The notes below the pieces were generated by a model. It had not been told where the DNA came from and made no database searches. It worked only from the letters and a program-made list of their open reading frames with translations. A program made the translations under genes and the position numbers. From contig NZ_FMHY01000002.1 of the NCBI RefSeq assembly GCF_900090225.1, forward strand, positions 806,001-870,000: 64,000 bases of DNA, given 5' to 3'. Within the stretch, counting starts at the first letter, position 1. Each line of letters opens with the position of its first letter. The DNA is from Micromonospora eburnea (lineage in GTDB: Bacteria > Actinomycetota > Actinomycetes > Mycobacteriales > Micromonosporaceae). Positions 1 to 8,417 of this stretch are shown one piece after another.

Positions 1-806
1 CCCTCGGGCTGGACTTCCGCCGCCTCCAGTTCACCCCGGACCTGCTGCCCGCCGACGTCACCGGTTCCTTCCTCTACGACCAGCGCAGCGGCGACTTCTC
101 GTTCCGCGCCGGGCCGGTCTTCACCAACCTGCTGCTCGCCGACGAGATCAACCGGACCCCGCCGAAGACCCAGTCGGCGCTGCTGGAGGCGATGCAGGAG
201 AAACAGGTCTCGGTCGAGGGCGTGACGTACCGGCTGGACGAGCCGTTCCACGTGCTCGCCACCGCCAACCCCATCGAGTACGAGGGGACGTACCCGCTGC
301 CCGAGGCGCAGCTCGACCGGTTCCTGCTCCGGGTGTCGTTCGGCTATCCCGACCACGAGGAGGAGTGGGACGTGCTGCGCCGGCGGATCGCCCGCCGCCG
401 GGAGGAGGCCGAGATCAAGCCGGTGGTGGACGCCAAGACGCTGCGCGCCATGCAGGCCGCGCTGGAGGACGTGGTCGTCGAGGACTCCATCGGCCGGTAC
501 ATCGTGGCGCTGACCGCCGCCACCCGGGAACACCCCTCCGCGCTGGTCGGCGCCTCGCCGCGCGGCTCGCTGGCGCTGCTGCTGCTCTCCCGGGTCCGGG
601 CGGTCCTCGCCAACCGTGACTACGTGGTGCCGGAGGACGTCAAGGCGGTGGCGGTGCCCGCGCTGGCCCACCGGATCACGCTCCGTCCGGAGATGTGGCT
701 GCGCCGGGTCGACCCGTCCTTCGTCGTCGGCGAGGTGCTGACCTCCACGCCCGCCCCGGCCAGCGGCGCGCTGCCCAGTTACGCGGCCGGGTCCGTCGGG
801 CGCTGA
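1..806 (+). CDS. moxR: MoxR-family AAA+ ATPase (5' end outside window)
   Basis: The gene enters the window already open; the reading frame starts at base 3 and the N-terminus with Walker A is missing. What remains shows the MoxR signature: [15 protein letters not shown], then Walker B/sensor region [21 protein letters not shown], a glutamine-rich E-x-K-Q-V segment, the [20 protein letters not shown] sensor 1/arginine-finger region, and the C-terminal helical lid with [11 protein letters not shown]. MoxR ATPases act as chaperone-like remodelers, usually with a DUF58 partner. The stop TGA overlaps the start of the DUF58 gene (TGATG), so the two are translationally coupled. Exact client unknown. 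Confidence 0.93.
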   Translation, partial: LGLDFRRLQFTPDLLPADVTGSFLYDQRSGDFSFRAGPVFTNLLLADEINRTPPKTQSALLEAMQEKQVSVEGVTYRLDEPFHVLATANPIEYEGTYPLPEAQLDRFLLRVSFGYPDHEEEWDVLRRRIARRREEAEIKPVVDAKTLRAMQAALEDVVVEDSIGRYIVALTAATREHPSALVGASPRGSLALLLLSRVRAVLANRDYVVPEDVKAVAVPALAHRITLRPEMWLRRVDPSFVVGEVLTSTPAPASGALPSYAAGSVGR

Positions 807-2170
807 TGGCCGACCGTCACGAGCCGGTGAGCGGCTGGGCGCCCACCCGGGCGCTCGGCCGGGCCGTGCTGCTCACCGGGCTGCTGCTGGTCGCGGCCGT
901 GCTGCTCGGCCGGGTCGAGCTGGTCGTGCTGGCCACACCGTTCGCCCTGGGCACCGCGTACGGGTTGCGCCGCCGCCCCACCGCGCTGCCCGAGCTGGAG
1001 ATCGCCACCGGGGAGGCGCACCTGGTCGAAGGCACGCCGATGGCCGCCGCGGTCGCCGTCGCCAACCCGGACACCGTGTCGTACGACCTGGCGGTGGTCC
1101 GGACCCGGATGTCGCGCTGGCTGCGGGTGGAGAAGGCCAGCTTCGGCGGGGCCGGGGTGGACGTGAGCCGGTCCGGCGGGGCCGACCGACCCTTCGCCAC
1201 CTCGCTGCCCTCCGGCAGGGCGATCGACCTGGAGCTGACCGGGACGGCGCTGCGCTGGGGCCGGCACCCGGTCGGGCCGGCCGGGGTGCGGGTCGCCGCC
1301 GCCGACGGACTGCTGGTCTCGCGGGCTGTGATCACCGATCCGGTCCGGACGCGGGTCTATCCGATGACGGAGCCGTTCGAGGCGGTGGAGGCGATGCCCC
1401 GGGCCGCCGGACTGGTCGGGGCCCACCACTCCCGTCGGCCCGGGGAGGGCGGCGAGCTGGCCGGCGTACGGGTCTTCGCTCCCGGCGACCGGCTGCGCCG
1501 GATCGACTGGCGGGTGTCGCTGCGGGCCCGGCAGTTGCACGTGGCGGCCACCCTCTCGGACCGGGACGCCGAGGTGGTGGTGCTGCTCGACGTGCTGGCC
1601 GAGGCGGGTCGCTCCGGCGGCATCGGCGGCCCGGCCTCCGTGCTGGACACCACGGTGCGGGCCGCCGCCGCGATCGCCGAGCACTACCTGCACCGGGGCG
1701 ACCGGGTGGCGCTGCTGGAGTACGGCCCGGCCGCCCGGAGGCTGCGTCCGGCGACCGGCCGCCGGCAGTATCTGACCGTGCTGGAATGGCTGCTCGACGT
1801 GCGGGCCGAGTCGTCCCCGCACGAGCTGTACGAGCAGGTCTTCGGGCTCCAGTTGCCCTCCTCGGACGCGCTGGTGGTGGTGCTCACTCCGCTGCTGGAC
1901 GAGCGATCCGCCCAGATGCTGGCCCGGATGGCGCGGGGTGGGCGGTTCGTGGTGGCGGTGGACACCCTGCCGGCCGACCTGCCGGTGCCCAGGGAGCGGG
2001 GTTGGGCCGAGGTGGCGTACCGGCTGTGGCGGCTGGACCGGGACACGATGATCGGGCAGCTCCGCGAGCACGGCGTACCGGTGGTGCGCTGGGCCGGCGC
2101 CGGCAGCCTCGACCAGGTGCTGCGGGATGTGGCCCGGCTGGCGACCGCGCCGCGGGTCGGTGGCCGGTGA
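806..2170 (+). CDS. DUF58 domain protein, MoxR partner
   Basis: 454 residues starting [10 protein letters not shown]; the ATG overlaps the moxR stop. Two hydrophobic segments lie near residues 18-50, followed by a beta-rich region and the DUF58 core with its hallmark GVRVFAPGDRLRRIDWRVS near residues 225-245. The C-terminal part resembles a von Willebrand A-like fold (VVVLLDVLAEAGRSGG). In actinobacteria this gene almost always follows moxR and is followed by a membrane protein, as here. Function in envelope or stress physiology is inferred from family context only. Confidence 0.9.
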   Translation: MADRHEPVSGWAPTRALGRAVLLTGLLLVAAVLLGRVELVVLATPFALGTAYGLRRRPTALPELEIATGEAHLVEGTPMAAAVAVANPDTVSYDLAVVRTRMSRWLRVEKASFGGAGVDVSRSGGADRPFATSLPSGRAIDLELTGTALRWGRHPVGPAGVRVAAADGLLVSRAVITDPVRTRVYPMTEPFEAVEAMPRAAGLVGAHHSRRPGEGGELAGVRVFAPGDRLRRIDWRVSLRARQLHVAATLSDRDAEVVVLLDVLAEAGRSGGIGGPASVLDTTVRAAAAIAEHYLHRGDRVALLEYGPAARRLRPATGRRQYLTVLEWLLDVRAESSPHELYEQVFGLQLPSSDALVVVLTPLLDERSAQMLARMARGGRFVVAVDTLPADLPVPRERGWAEVAYRLWRLDRDTMIGQLREHGVPVVRWAGAGSLDQVLRDVARLATAPRVGGR

Positions 2171-2192
2171 GCGCGGGCGAAGGCGGGTACGC

Positions 2193-2765
2193 ATGAACGA
2201 CCTGGTCGAGGGGCTGCACGAGCGGGTGCGGGCCGTGCGGTACAAGGTCCGCCGGATCAGCCTCACCCCGCTGCTGGTGCGTGCCGGCATCGTCCTGGCC
2301 GTGTTGGTCGGTCTCCTGGTCGCGTACCCGGTGCAGGTGTTCAACCCGCGGTCGCTGGCGGCCCTCGCGGTGGTGGCGGTGCTGCCGGCGATCGGGCCGC
2401 GCCGGGTCTGGCCGACCTTCGCGGCGCTGGTCACGGTCGCCGGCTGGTTGCTCGCCACGCTGGGGTTCGACCGGCCGCCGGCGCTGTGGCGGCTGCTCGC
2501 CGTGGCGGCCCTGCTCTATCTGGCGCACACGCTCTGCGCGCTGGCCGCGCTGCTGCCGTTCGACGCGGTGGTCGACCCGGAACTGGTGGTCCGGTGGCTG
2601 GTCCGGGCCGGCGTGGTGGTGTTGGCCAGTGCGGTGATCGGCGTCGTGCTGGCCTGGCTCGGCGGGGTCGGCGGGGAGCGCGGCTTCCAGGCGGTGACCC
2701 TGGCCGGCCTGCTCGTCGCGGTGGCGCTCAGCGCGCTGTTGGGCTGGCTCCTGCGTCGCAGATAG
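2193..2765 (+). CDS. small polytopic membrane protein of the moxR operon
   Basis: 190 residues, start ATG at 2193 (MNDLVEGLHERVRAVRY), 22 nt after the DUF58 stop with a GAAGGCGGG sequence upstream. A short basic N-terminus precedes roughly five to six hydrophobic helices. No catalytic motif is visible. A membrane protein in this position is common in actinobacterial MoxR-DUF58 operons; I do not recognise a named family. The transglutaminase-like (TgpA) gene found in many such operons is absent, because the next gene is ndh. Confidence 0.8.
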   Translation: MNDLVEGLHERVRAVRYKVRRISLTPLLVRAGIVLAVLVGLLVAYPVQVFNPRSLAALAVVAVLPAIGPRRVWPTFAALVTVAGWLLATLGFDRPPALWRLLAVAALLYLAHTLCALAALLPFDAVVDPELVVRWLVRAGVVVLASAVIGVVLAWLGGVGGERGFQAVTLAGLLVAVALSALLGWLLRRR

Positions 2766-2782
2766 CGGGACGTCTCGGTACG

Positions 2783-2816
2783 TTGTGCAGGTCACAAGGG
2801 TTGTGCTCTGTCACAG
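2783..2816 (+). promoter_or_regulatory. alternating TTGTG/CACAA inverted repeats upstream of ndh
   Basis: TTGTG (2783) N5 CACAA (2793) is followed by GGG and TTGTG (2801) N6 CACAG (2812). This gives overlapping inverted repeats in the 93-bp gap before ndh. They look like an operator for a redox or nucleotide-responsive regulator. The spacers are shorter than the N8 of canonical Rex sites and of CRP sites, so the regulator is unknown. Confidence 0.45.
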
Positions 2817-2858
2817 AACGGGGTCTCGAAAGGGATTAGCCGAGCCGCCCGGGGAAAG

Positions 2859-4187
2859 ATGGATAGCGTGAATCCGAAGCGGATCCTTGTCGTGGGCGCC
2901 GGGCACGTCGGCCTGTACGCCGCGTTGCGCCTGTCCAAGAAGCTGAGCTCTCGTGAGGCTGAGGTCATCGTCGTCGACCCGCAGCCGCACATGACCTACC
3001 AGCCGTTCCTCCCCGAGGCGTCCGCGGGCAACATCTCGCCGCGGCACGCGGTGGTGCCACTGCGGCGGGAGTTGCGTAAGTGCAAGGTTCTGGCCGGCAC
3101 GGTCACCCGGATCGACCACGACCGGAAGACCGCCACCGTGCAGCCGATCAGTGGCCCGACCCGGGAGATCCGGTACGACCACGTGGTGGTCGCCCCGGGC
3201 TCGGTCTCCCGGACGCTGCCGATTCCCGGCCTGCATGAGCACGGTATCGGGTTCAAGACGATCGGCGAGGCGATTTTCCTCCGAAACCACGTGCTGGACC
3301 GGCTCGACGTGGCGGCGGCCACGACCGACCCGGAGGTCCGCCGGCGCGCGCTGACCTTCGTCTTCGTCGGTGGCGGCTACGCCGGCATCGAGGCGCTCGC
3401 CGAGATGGAGGACATGGCCCGGGACGCGCTTCGCTACTACCCGGAGCTCAAGCAGGACGAGCTGCGCTGGGTGCTGGTCGAGGCCACCCAGCGGGTGCTG
3501 CCCGAGGTCGATCGGGACATGGGCGCCTACACGGTGCAGCAGCTGCTCAAGCGGAACATGGACATCCGGCTGGACACCCGGCTCGAATCCTGCGTCGACG
3601 GGATCGTGCGGCTCTCCGACGGCGACAGCTTCCCCACCGACACCATCGTCTGGACGGCCGGGGTCAAGCCGTCGCCGATGCTGGACGCGACGAATTTCCC
3701 ACGCGACGAGCGTCGCCGGGTCACCTGCCTGCCCACCCTCCAGATCGTGGACGGCGACCGGGTGCTCGAGGGCGCCTGGAGCGCGGGCGACTGTGCCGCG
3801 GTGCCGGACCTGACCAAGGAGCCGGGCAACTACTGCTCGCCGAGCGCGCAGCACGCGGTGCGCCAGGCCATGCGGATGGCCGACAACATCGCGAACGTGG
3901 TGCGGGGCCGGGAGCCGGTCAACTACAAGCACAAGCACGCCGGCAGCGTGGCCAGCCTCGGCCTGCACAAGGGCGTGGCGCAGGTCTACGGCGTGAAGAT
4001 GACCGGCTGGCCGGCCTGGTTCATGCACCGCACGTACCACATGTCGCGGATCCCGTCGCTCAACCGCAAGGTCCGGGTCGTGGTCGACTGGACGCTGGCG
4101 TTCTTCCTCAAGCGTGAGGTGGTCGCGCTCGGCCAGCTGCACGACCCGCGCGAGGAGTTCGCCGAGGCCTCCGCCCCCGTCCGCTGA
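2859..4187 (+). CDS. ndh: type II NADH dehydrogenase (NDH-2)
   Basis: 442 residues; membrane-peripheral flavoprotein that passes electrons from NADH to menaquinone without pumping protons. Seen: N-terminal FAD-binding Rossmann motif VVGAGHVGLYAAL, NAD-binding motif FVFVGGGYAGIEALAEM near residue 170, and the C-terminal FAD contact AWSAGDCAAVPD. A GTG at 2868 (nine bases downstream, better spaced from GGGGAAAG) is an equally plausible start. The inverted repeats 45-75 bp upstream suggest regulation. It converges with the membrane protein on the other strand, with a 22-bp gap. Confidence 0.93.
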   Translation: MDSVNPKRILVVGAGHVGLYAALRLSKKLSSREAEVIVVDPQPHMTYQPFLPEASAGNISPRHAVVPLRRELRKCKVLAGTVTRIDHDRKTATVQPISGPTREIRYDHVVVAPGSVSRTLPIPGLHEHGIGFKTIGEAIFLRNHVLDRLDVAAATTDPEVRRRALTFVFVGGGYAGIEALAEMEDMARDALRYYPELKQDELRWVLVEATQRVLPEVDRDMGAYTVQQLLKRNMDIRLDTRLESCVDGIVRLSDGDSFPTDTIVWTAGVKPSPMLDATNFPRDERRRVTCLPTLQIVDGDRVLEGAWSAGDCAAVPDLTKEPGNYCSPSAQHAVRQAMRMADNIANVVRGREPVNYKHKHAGSVASLGLHKGVAQVYGVKMTGWPAWFMHRTYHMSRIPSLNRKVRVVVDWTLAFFLKREVVALGQLHDPREEFAEASAPVR

Positions 4188-4209
4188 GGTCGGGCGGGCT
4201 CGGGCCAGG

Positions 4210-6039
4210 TCAGAAGCGCCAGGTCCAGGCGTCGGCGACGCGGGCGCCCGGGCCGAAGAGCGCCTCCAGCGTCCGGCGCAGGGCCCCCGCGTGCGGTGCG
4301 TCGTCGGTCAGCGCCAGGCAGGAGGCACCCCAGAAGCGGACGTCCCGGGCGGCCTGCCGGCGCTGCTCGTCGCCGATCGTCGGGGGCACCCCCCGCGCGG
4401 CGACGTCGGCCAGCAGAGCCGAGGTGGGCTGCGGGTAGGTGCCGACGGAGGGTGCCCCGTCGTGGCCGTACGGGCCGATGAAGAAGCCCTCCGGTACGCC
4501 GAACGCGGCGTTCGCGGCGGTGGCCCAGCGCATCGGCCCGGGGTCGGTCGGGGTGGCCGCCGGCACCGGGACCAGCACCCCGCCGGGGCGTACGCACTGC
4601 CGCCAGTGGCCGGCGGTGACGAACTCGGGCAGCGGCGGCCGGGGTGTGGTCGGCAGCGGCGTGGGAAAGACGCTGAGCAGACCCACGCCGACGGCCACCG
4701 GCACCAGCCGCCGGACCCGGCCGCGTCCCGCCAGGGCCCGGTCCAGGGCGAGGGTCAGGATCGTTCCGGCCAGTGGCAGCACCGCCAGGCCGAACCGCGT
4801 CGGCAGCGCGGTCTCCGTCACGGGCAGCCCGACCAGCAGCGCGTACGGGGCGCGCAACCCGCTCCGTACGCCGGAGACCAGCACCTCGGGGCCGAGCGAC
4901 AGGACGCCCATCACCACGGCCCCGGCCGCGCAGGCGACCGCCGGTGGCCGGCGGCCGAGCCAGGCGGCGCAGCCGACGGTGACCAGCAGCAGGGGCCAGC
5001 CGAGGAAGGTGTTGTACTCGGCCGGGCCGGTGGCCAGCCGGGACGCGGCGTCGTCACCCAGCACGGTGAGCGGGGAGAGGGTCACCCAGCCGGTCAGGTC
5101 GGCGGCATAGTGGTACGGGTCGAACAGCGCCCCGGAGACGGCCTGCGGACCGGCGAACTGATACCACACCGGGTAACCGAGCGCGAAACCCGCCAGAACG
5201 GCGGCCATCGCCAGCCCGCCGCCGAACGCGGGCAGCGCCCGGCGCAGCCGTGCCCGATCGGCCAGCCCGTACGCCGGCACCATCACCAGCAGGGTGACCG
5301 CAGCCAGGAAGAGCACCTCCTCGCCCACGAAGAACTGGGCGGTGACCGCCGCGGCCAGCCCGACGGCCGAGGTGGCCACCCGGCGGCGGTCCGCGCCGCC
5401 CGTCCGGCCAGCGGGGTCGGCGGCCCGAAGCATCCGGATCACCAGCCAGACGAGCAGCGGGACCAGCCACTGGGCGGTCATGTGCAGGTGCGCGTTGCTC
5501 TGCGAGACCATGCCGGGGCCGAAGCCGCAGAGCGCCGCGCCGAGGGCCGCGGCGAGCGGGTGTGCGCGCAGCGCCCGGGTGAACAGCAGGTACCAGGCGA
5601 TCGCCGTGCCGGCCAGGTTGCCGGCGGCCAGCAGCGCGAAGGTGACCGGCGCGCCGAACGCGAACGTGACCGGGGCGAGCAGCACGCCGAGCGCGATCAC
5701 CGTGGTGTTGGTCAGCAGGTTGACCCCGTCCGGCGCGTTGAGCCGGTCGGTGAGCAGGCCGAAGTCGCCCAGCAGGGCGCGCGCGTCGACGGCCAGGAAC
5801 CATTCGTAGAGGGTCTGGTCCGCCGGGTTGAGCGCGAGTACCCGCTGTCCCGGTGCCGGCCACAGGCCGTGGGTGAGCCATCCGGCGAGCAGGGCGAAGG
5901 ACAGTCCCGCGAACAGGCCCGCGCGGTGCCGGGCCACGGCGGCCAGCAGGCGGGCCGTACGCGGACGGGTGACCGCCGGGTCGAGGCGTCCCGCCGGGCC
6001 GAGGGCCGTACGGGCGGCGCTGGTCACGGCTTCGACCAT
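4210..6039 (-). CDS. GT-C-like polytopic membrane protein
   Basis: 609 residues with about a dozen hydrophobic segments. The first large loop contains NPADQTLYEWFLA and DGVNLLTNTT, and a later one SNAHLHMTAQWLVPLL. Acidic and polar residues in the first external loop followed by many helices is the layout of GT-C glycosyltransferases that use polyprenyl-phosphate sugars. The C-terminal ~130 residues form a soluble domain. Substrate unknown; the GT-C assignment rests on architecture only. The reverse strand carries a long open frame here (4114-6165 +) that is a shadow. Confidence 0.75.
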   Translation of the reverse strand: MVEAVTSAARTALGPAGRLDPAVTRPRTARLLAAVARHRAGLFAGLSFALLAGWLTHGLWPAPGQRVLALNPADQTLYEWFLAVDARALLGDFGLLTDRLNAPDGVNLLTNTTVIALGVLLAPVTFAFGAPVTFALLAAGNLAGTAIAWYLLFTRALRAHPLAAALGAALCGFGPGMVSQSNAHLHMTAQWLVPLLVWLVIRMLRAADPAGRTGGADRRRVATSAVGLAAAVTAQFFVGEEVLFLAAVTLLVMVPAYGLADRARLRRALPAFGGGLAMAAVLAGFALGYPVWYQFAGPQAVSGALFDPYHYAADLTGWVTLSPLTVLGDDAASRLATGPAEYNTFLGWPLLLVTVGCAAWLGRRPPAVACAAGAVVMGVLSLGPEVLVSGVRSGLRAPYALLVGLPVTETALPTRFGLAVLPLAGTILTLALDRALAGRGRVRRLVPVAVGVGLLSVFPTPLPTTPRPPLPEFVTAGHWRQCVRPGGVLVPVPAATPTDPGPMRWATAANAAFGVPEGFFIGPYGHDGAPSVGTYPQPTSALLADVAARGVPPTIGDEQRRQAARDVRFWGASCLALTDDAPHAGALRRTLEALFGPGARVADAWTWRF

Positions 6040-6129
6040 AACGGCGGCTCCCCGCCGGGTACGCCGGCTCGCCGCGCAACGGTTACGGTGAGACCTGCAC
6101 CGCCGCGCGTCGACGCGCGGGTGTCACCC

Positions 6130-6210
6130 GCCCGGGTGGTGGAACGGCAGACACGGCCGCCTTAAAAGCGGCTGCCGCGAGGCGTGCGGGTTCGAGCCCC
6201 GCCCCGGGCA
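6130..6210 (+). tRNA. bldA: tRNA-Leu(UAA), bldA-type
   Basis: Acceptor stem GCCCGGG (6130-6136) pairs with CCCGGGC (6203-6209), with discriminator A at 6210. The anticodon stem GCCGC/GCGGC encloses loop CTTAAAA, giving anticodon UAA. A long variable arm (GCCGCGAGGC region) and T-loop GGTTCGAGCCC confirm a class II leucine tRNA. The CCA is not fully encoded (CCG follows). In Streptomyces this isoacceptor is bldA, the only reader of the rare UUA codon and a developmental switch. I found no in-frame TTA codon by eye in the genes called here. Confidence 0.95.
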
Positions 6211-6319
6211 CCGAGACTCTCAGGTTTCCCACAGCTTCACTCCGGGCGCGGCGGTGCACGTCCCGTTTACCCTGGAGAGGCACGTTCACGTGCATCGACC
6301 CCCTGAGGGAGGCCTGAAA

Positions 6320-7162
6320 GTGAAGACCTCGAACCCGGTGCTCTCGCGGTTCGGCCAGGCGGCCGAACGCGAGCGGGCGGCCGGGTACGCCCAGCCCGGG
6401 CCGTACGGTCAGCCCGGATATCCGCAGCAGTACCAGCCGTACCCGCAGCAGCCGCAGTACGCGGCCGGTCCCGCCTACCCGGTGACGCCGGTCACCGAGA
6501 CCCCGATGACCCTCGACGACGTCGTCGTCAAGACGGTCACCATGCTGGCGATCCTCGGCGGTGCCGCGGCGGCCACCTGGGTCCTCGTCCCGGACCAGTT
6601 GCTCGGGGCGGCCTGGCTCGGCGGCGCGGTGGTCGGCCTGGTGCTCGGCCTGATCATCTCGTTCTCCCGGATGGCGAACCCGGCCCTGGTGGTGGCGTAC
6701 TCCATCATCGAGGGTGTCTTCGTCGGTGCGGTGAGCAAGACCTTCGAGTCTTTCTACGACGGCATCGTGCTCCAGGCCGTGGTGGCGACCTTCGGCGTCT
6801 TCTTCGTGATGACGATGCTCTACAAGGCGCGCGTCATCCGGGCCACCCCGAAATTCACCAAGATCATGGTCGCGATCATGGGTGGCCTCTTCGCCACCAT
6901 GATGATCAACCTGGTGCTCTCGCTCTTCGGGGTCAACACCCACCTGCGCGACGGCAGCGGGCTGGCCATCGTCTTCAGCCTGGTCTGCATCGTGGTCGCC
7001 TCGCTGAGCTTCGTGCTCAACTTCGCGAACATCGAAGAGGGCGTCCGGATGGGCCTCCCGCAGCGCTACGCCTGGACCGCCGCCTTCGGTATCGTCGTCG
7101 GCCTGGTCTGGCTCTACCTCGAGGTGCTGCGCCTGCTCAGCTACCTCCAGGGCGACGACTGA
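6320..7162 (+). CDS. Bax inhibitor-1/YccA family membrane protein (paralog 1)
   Basis: 280 residues from GTG 6320, chosen because GAGGGAGG lies 7 nt upstream; an in-frame start at 6254 has no such site. The N-terminal ~55 residues are rich in Pro, Tyr, Gln and Gly (PGPYGQPGYPQQYQ), then seven hydrophobic helices follow. The last of these carry the family's GLPQRYAWTAAFG and conserved acidic residues. The family includes pH-sensitive calcium leak channels; the role in actinobacteria is not established. A paralog without the PYQ-rich tail follows directly. Confidence 0.88.
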   Translation: MKTSNPVLSRFGQAAERERAAGYAQPGPYGQPGYPQQYQPYPQQPQYAAGPAYPVTPVTETPMTLDDVVVKTVTMLAILGGAAAATWVLVPDQLLGAAWLGGAVVGLVLGLIISFSRMANPALVVAYSIIEGVFVGAVSKTFESFYDGIVLQAVVATFGVFFVMTMLYKARVIRATPKFTKIMVAIMGGLFATMMINLVLSLFGVNTHLRDGSGLAIVFSLVCIVVASLSFVLNFANIEEGVRMGLPQRYAWTAAFGIVVGLVWLYLEVLRLLSYLQGDD

Positions 7163-7178
7163 CCGCCGTCCGACCACC

Positions 7179-7221
7179 GACGCCCGCCTGCCGCGACCGC
7201 GGCGGCGGGCGTCGTCGTTTT
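7179..7221 (+). terminator. Rho-independent-like terminator
   Basis: GACGCCCGCC (7179-7188) pairs with GGCGGGCGTC (7204-7213), with an inner GCCGCG/CGCGGC stem. The sequence GTCGTTTT follows. It separates the two Bax-inhibitor-1 paralogs, so they are probably not one transcript. Confidence 0.75.
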
Positions 7222-7282
7222 CCCGCCACCACCGGCCCGTCCGGGGCAGAGTGAGGGCGGGTACGTCGGCGAGGAGGTCACG

Positions 7283-8035
7283 GTGCGGAGTACCAACCCC
7301 GTGCTGACCCGATTGGACGACGTCCGCCGGGCCGAGCGTCAGGTGCTCGGCGCGGCCGACACGATGACCGTGACCGACGTGGTCAGCCGTACGGTCGGCC
7401 TGCTGTTGCTCGCCGGCGTCACCGCGGCGGTCGCCTGGGTGGTCGTGCCGCAGGCGGTGTGGATCCCGGCGGCCCTGGCCGGCAGCTCCCTGGCCAGCCT
7501 GGCGCTGGTGCTGGTCATCTCCCTGAGGCAGGTCACCAACCCGCCGCTCATCGTCGGGTACGCGGTGCTCCAAGGGCTGTTGCTCGGGGTGGCCAGCCGG
7601 GCCTTCGAGCAGGTGTATCCGGGCATCGTGGTGCAGGCGGTGATCGGCACCTTCGGCGTCTTCCTCGGCATGGCGCTGCTCTACCGGGCCCGGGTGGTCC
7701 GCGCCACCCCGCGGATGGCCCGGCTGGTCGCGGGCACGCTGCTCGGGATCCTGGTGCTCAGCCTGGTCAACCTGGTCGCGTACCTGTTCACCGGGCGGCA
7801 GGGGGTGGCGGTCTACAGCCTGACCGCGCCGGTGGGCTGGCTGCCGTACGTCTTCTCGGTGGTGGCGATCATCGCCGGCGCGTTCAGCTTCATCCTCGAC
7901 TTCGACCTGGTCGAGCGGTCGACCCGGGCCGGACTGCCCCGCCGGTACGCCTGGTACTGCGCGTTCGGGCTGCTGGTCGGCTTGGTCTTCCTGTACTGGC
8001 AGATCCTCCGCCTGCTCGGCTACGTCCGGCGCTGA
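7283..8035 (+). CDS. Bax inhibitor-1/YccA family membrane protein (paralog 2)
   Basis: 250 residues from GTG 7283 with GAGGAGG 5 nt upstream. Seven hydrophobic helices; the end GLPRRYAWYCAFGLLVGLVF matches the C-terminal region of the preceding gene, and STNPVLTRL at the start matches SNPVLSRF there. It lacks the Pro/Tyr/Gln-rich N-terminal extension. The two genes are a tandem duplication that has diverged, separated by a terminator and with its own ribosome-binding site. Confidence 0.87.
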   Translation: MRSTNPVLTRLDDVRRAERQVLGAADTMTVTDVVSRTVGLLLLAGVTAAVAWVVVPQAVWIPAALAGSSLASLALVLVISLRQVTNPPLIVGYAVLQGLLLGVASRAFEQVYPGIVVQAVIGTFGVFLGMALLYRARVVRATPRMARLVAGTLLGILVLSLVNLVAYLFTGRQGVAVYSLTAPVGWLPYVFSVVAIIAGAFSFILDFDLVERSTRAGLPRRYAWYCAFGLLVGLVFLYWQILRLLGYVRR

Positions 8036-8038
8036 CTT

Positions 8039-8082
8039 CGACGGCTCCAGCTCGGCGCGTCTGCCGCGAGTTGGAGCCGTCG
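8039..8082. terminator. long stem without U-tract
   Basis: A 16-nt arm CGACGGCTCCAGCTCG (8039-8054) pairs with CGAGTTGGAGCCGTCG (8067-8082), one wobble pair. It starts 4 nt after the paralog 2 stop and ends at the -10 box of the next gene. An actinobacterial-type terminator is likely. Confidence 0.6.
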
Positions 8083-8088
8083 TAGACT
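8083..8088 (+). promoter_or_regulatory. -10 box TAGACT, leaderless layout
   Basis: TAGACT ends 8 nt before the ATG at 8097, with no Shine-Dalgarno sequence between, as expected for a leaderless transcript. Confidence 0.5.
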
Positions 8089-8096
8089 CGGCCGCG

Positions 8097-8417
8097 ATGA
8101 GCGCAGCGGAACTGGACCGGGCGGTGGAGCTGCTGGTCCGTCAGGTCGGGCACTGGCAGCAGCCGCGCTGGTCGGCGGCGGCCGAGGGCGGCAACGTCTC
8201 CCGGGCCGACCTGGTGCACAAGCTGGTGCAGGAGATCGCCAACCTGGCGGCGGACGCGGAGGGCGGCCCGCGCCGGGAGGTGCCCCGGCTCGACGGCGAC
8301 CTGGCGCTGCCCGACCAGCTCCGGGTGGTCGCCGCCGATCTGGCGGCGGCCGGCCCGTCGGAGTCGGTGCTGGCCGAGGCCGCCGCCGCCGTCGCCCGGA
8401 CCCGCTCCGCCCTCTAA
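8097..8417 (+). CDS. small hypothetical protein
   Basis: 106 residues (MSAAELDRAVELLVRQVGHW...), predicted helical and acidic, no transmembrane segment. I do not recognise the family. The TANNNT box just upstream and GC3-rich codon use support a real gene. Its TAA stop overlaps the thiolase stop on the other strand by 4 bp. Confidence 0.7.
   Translation: MSAAELDRAVELLVRQVGHWQQPRWSAAAEGGNVSRADLVHKLVQEIANLAADAEGGPRREVPRLDGDLALPDQLRVVAADLAAAGPSESVLAEAAAAVARTRSAL

Noticed and set aside
779..2458. 559-codon minus-strand frame
   Set aside because: It is antisense to the DUF58 gene, with Pro/Arg/His-rich composition and no start signals.
2783..2816. Canonical Rex operator
   Set aside because: Half-sites TTGTG and CACAA are present but spacers are 5 and 6 nt rather than 8. 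Kept only as an unassigned inverted repeat.
4114..6165. 683-codon open frame on the plus strand
   Set aside because: It is antisense to the GT-C-like membrane gene. It is rich in Arg, Gly, Gln and Pro, has no domain, and is a shadow of GC-rich codons.
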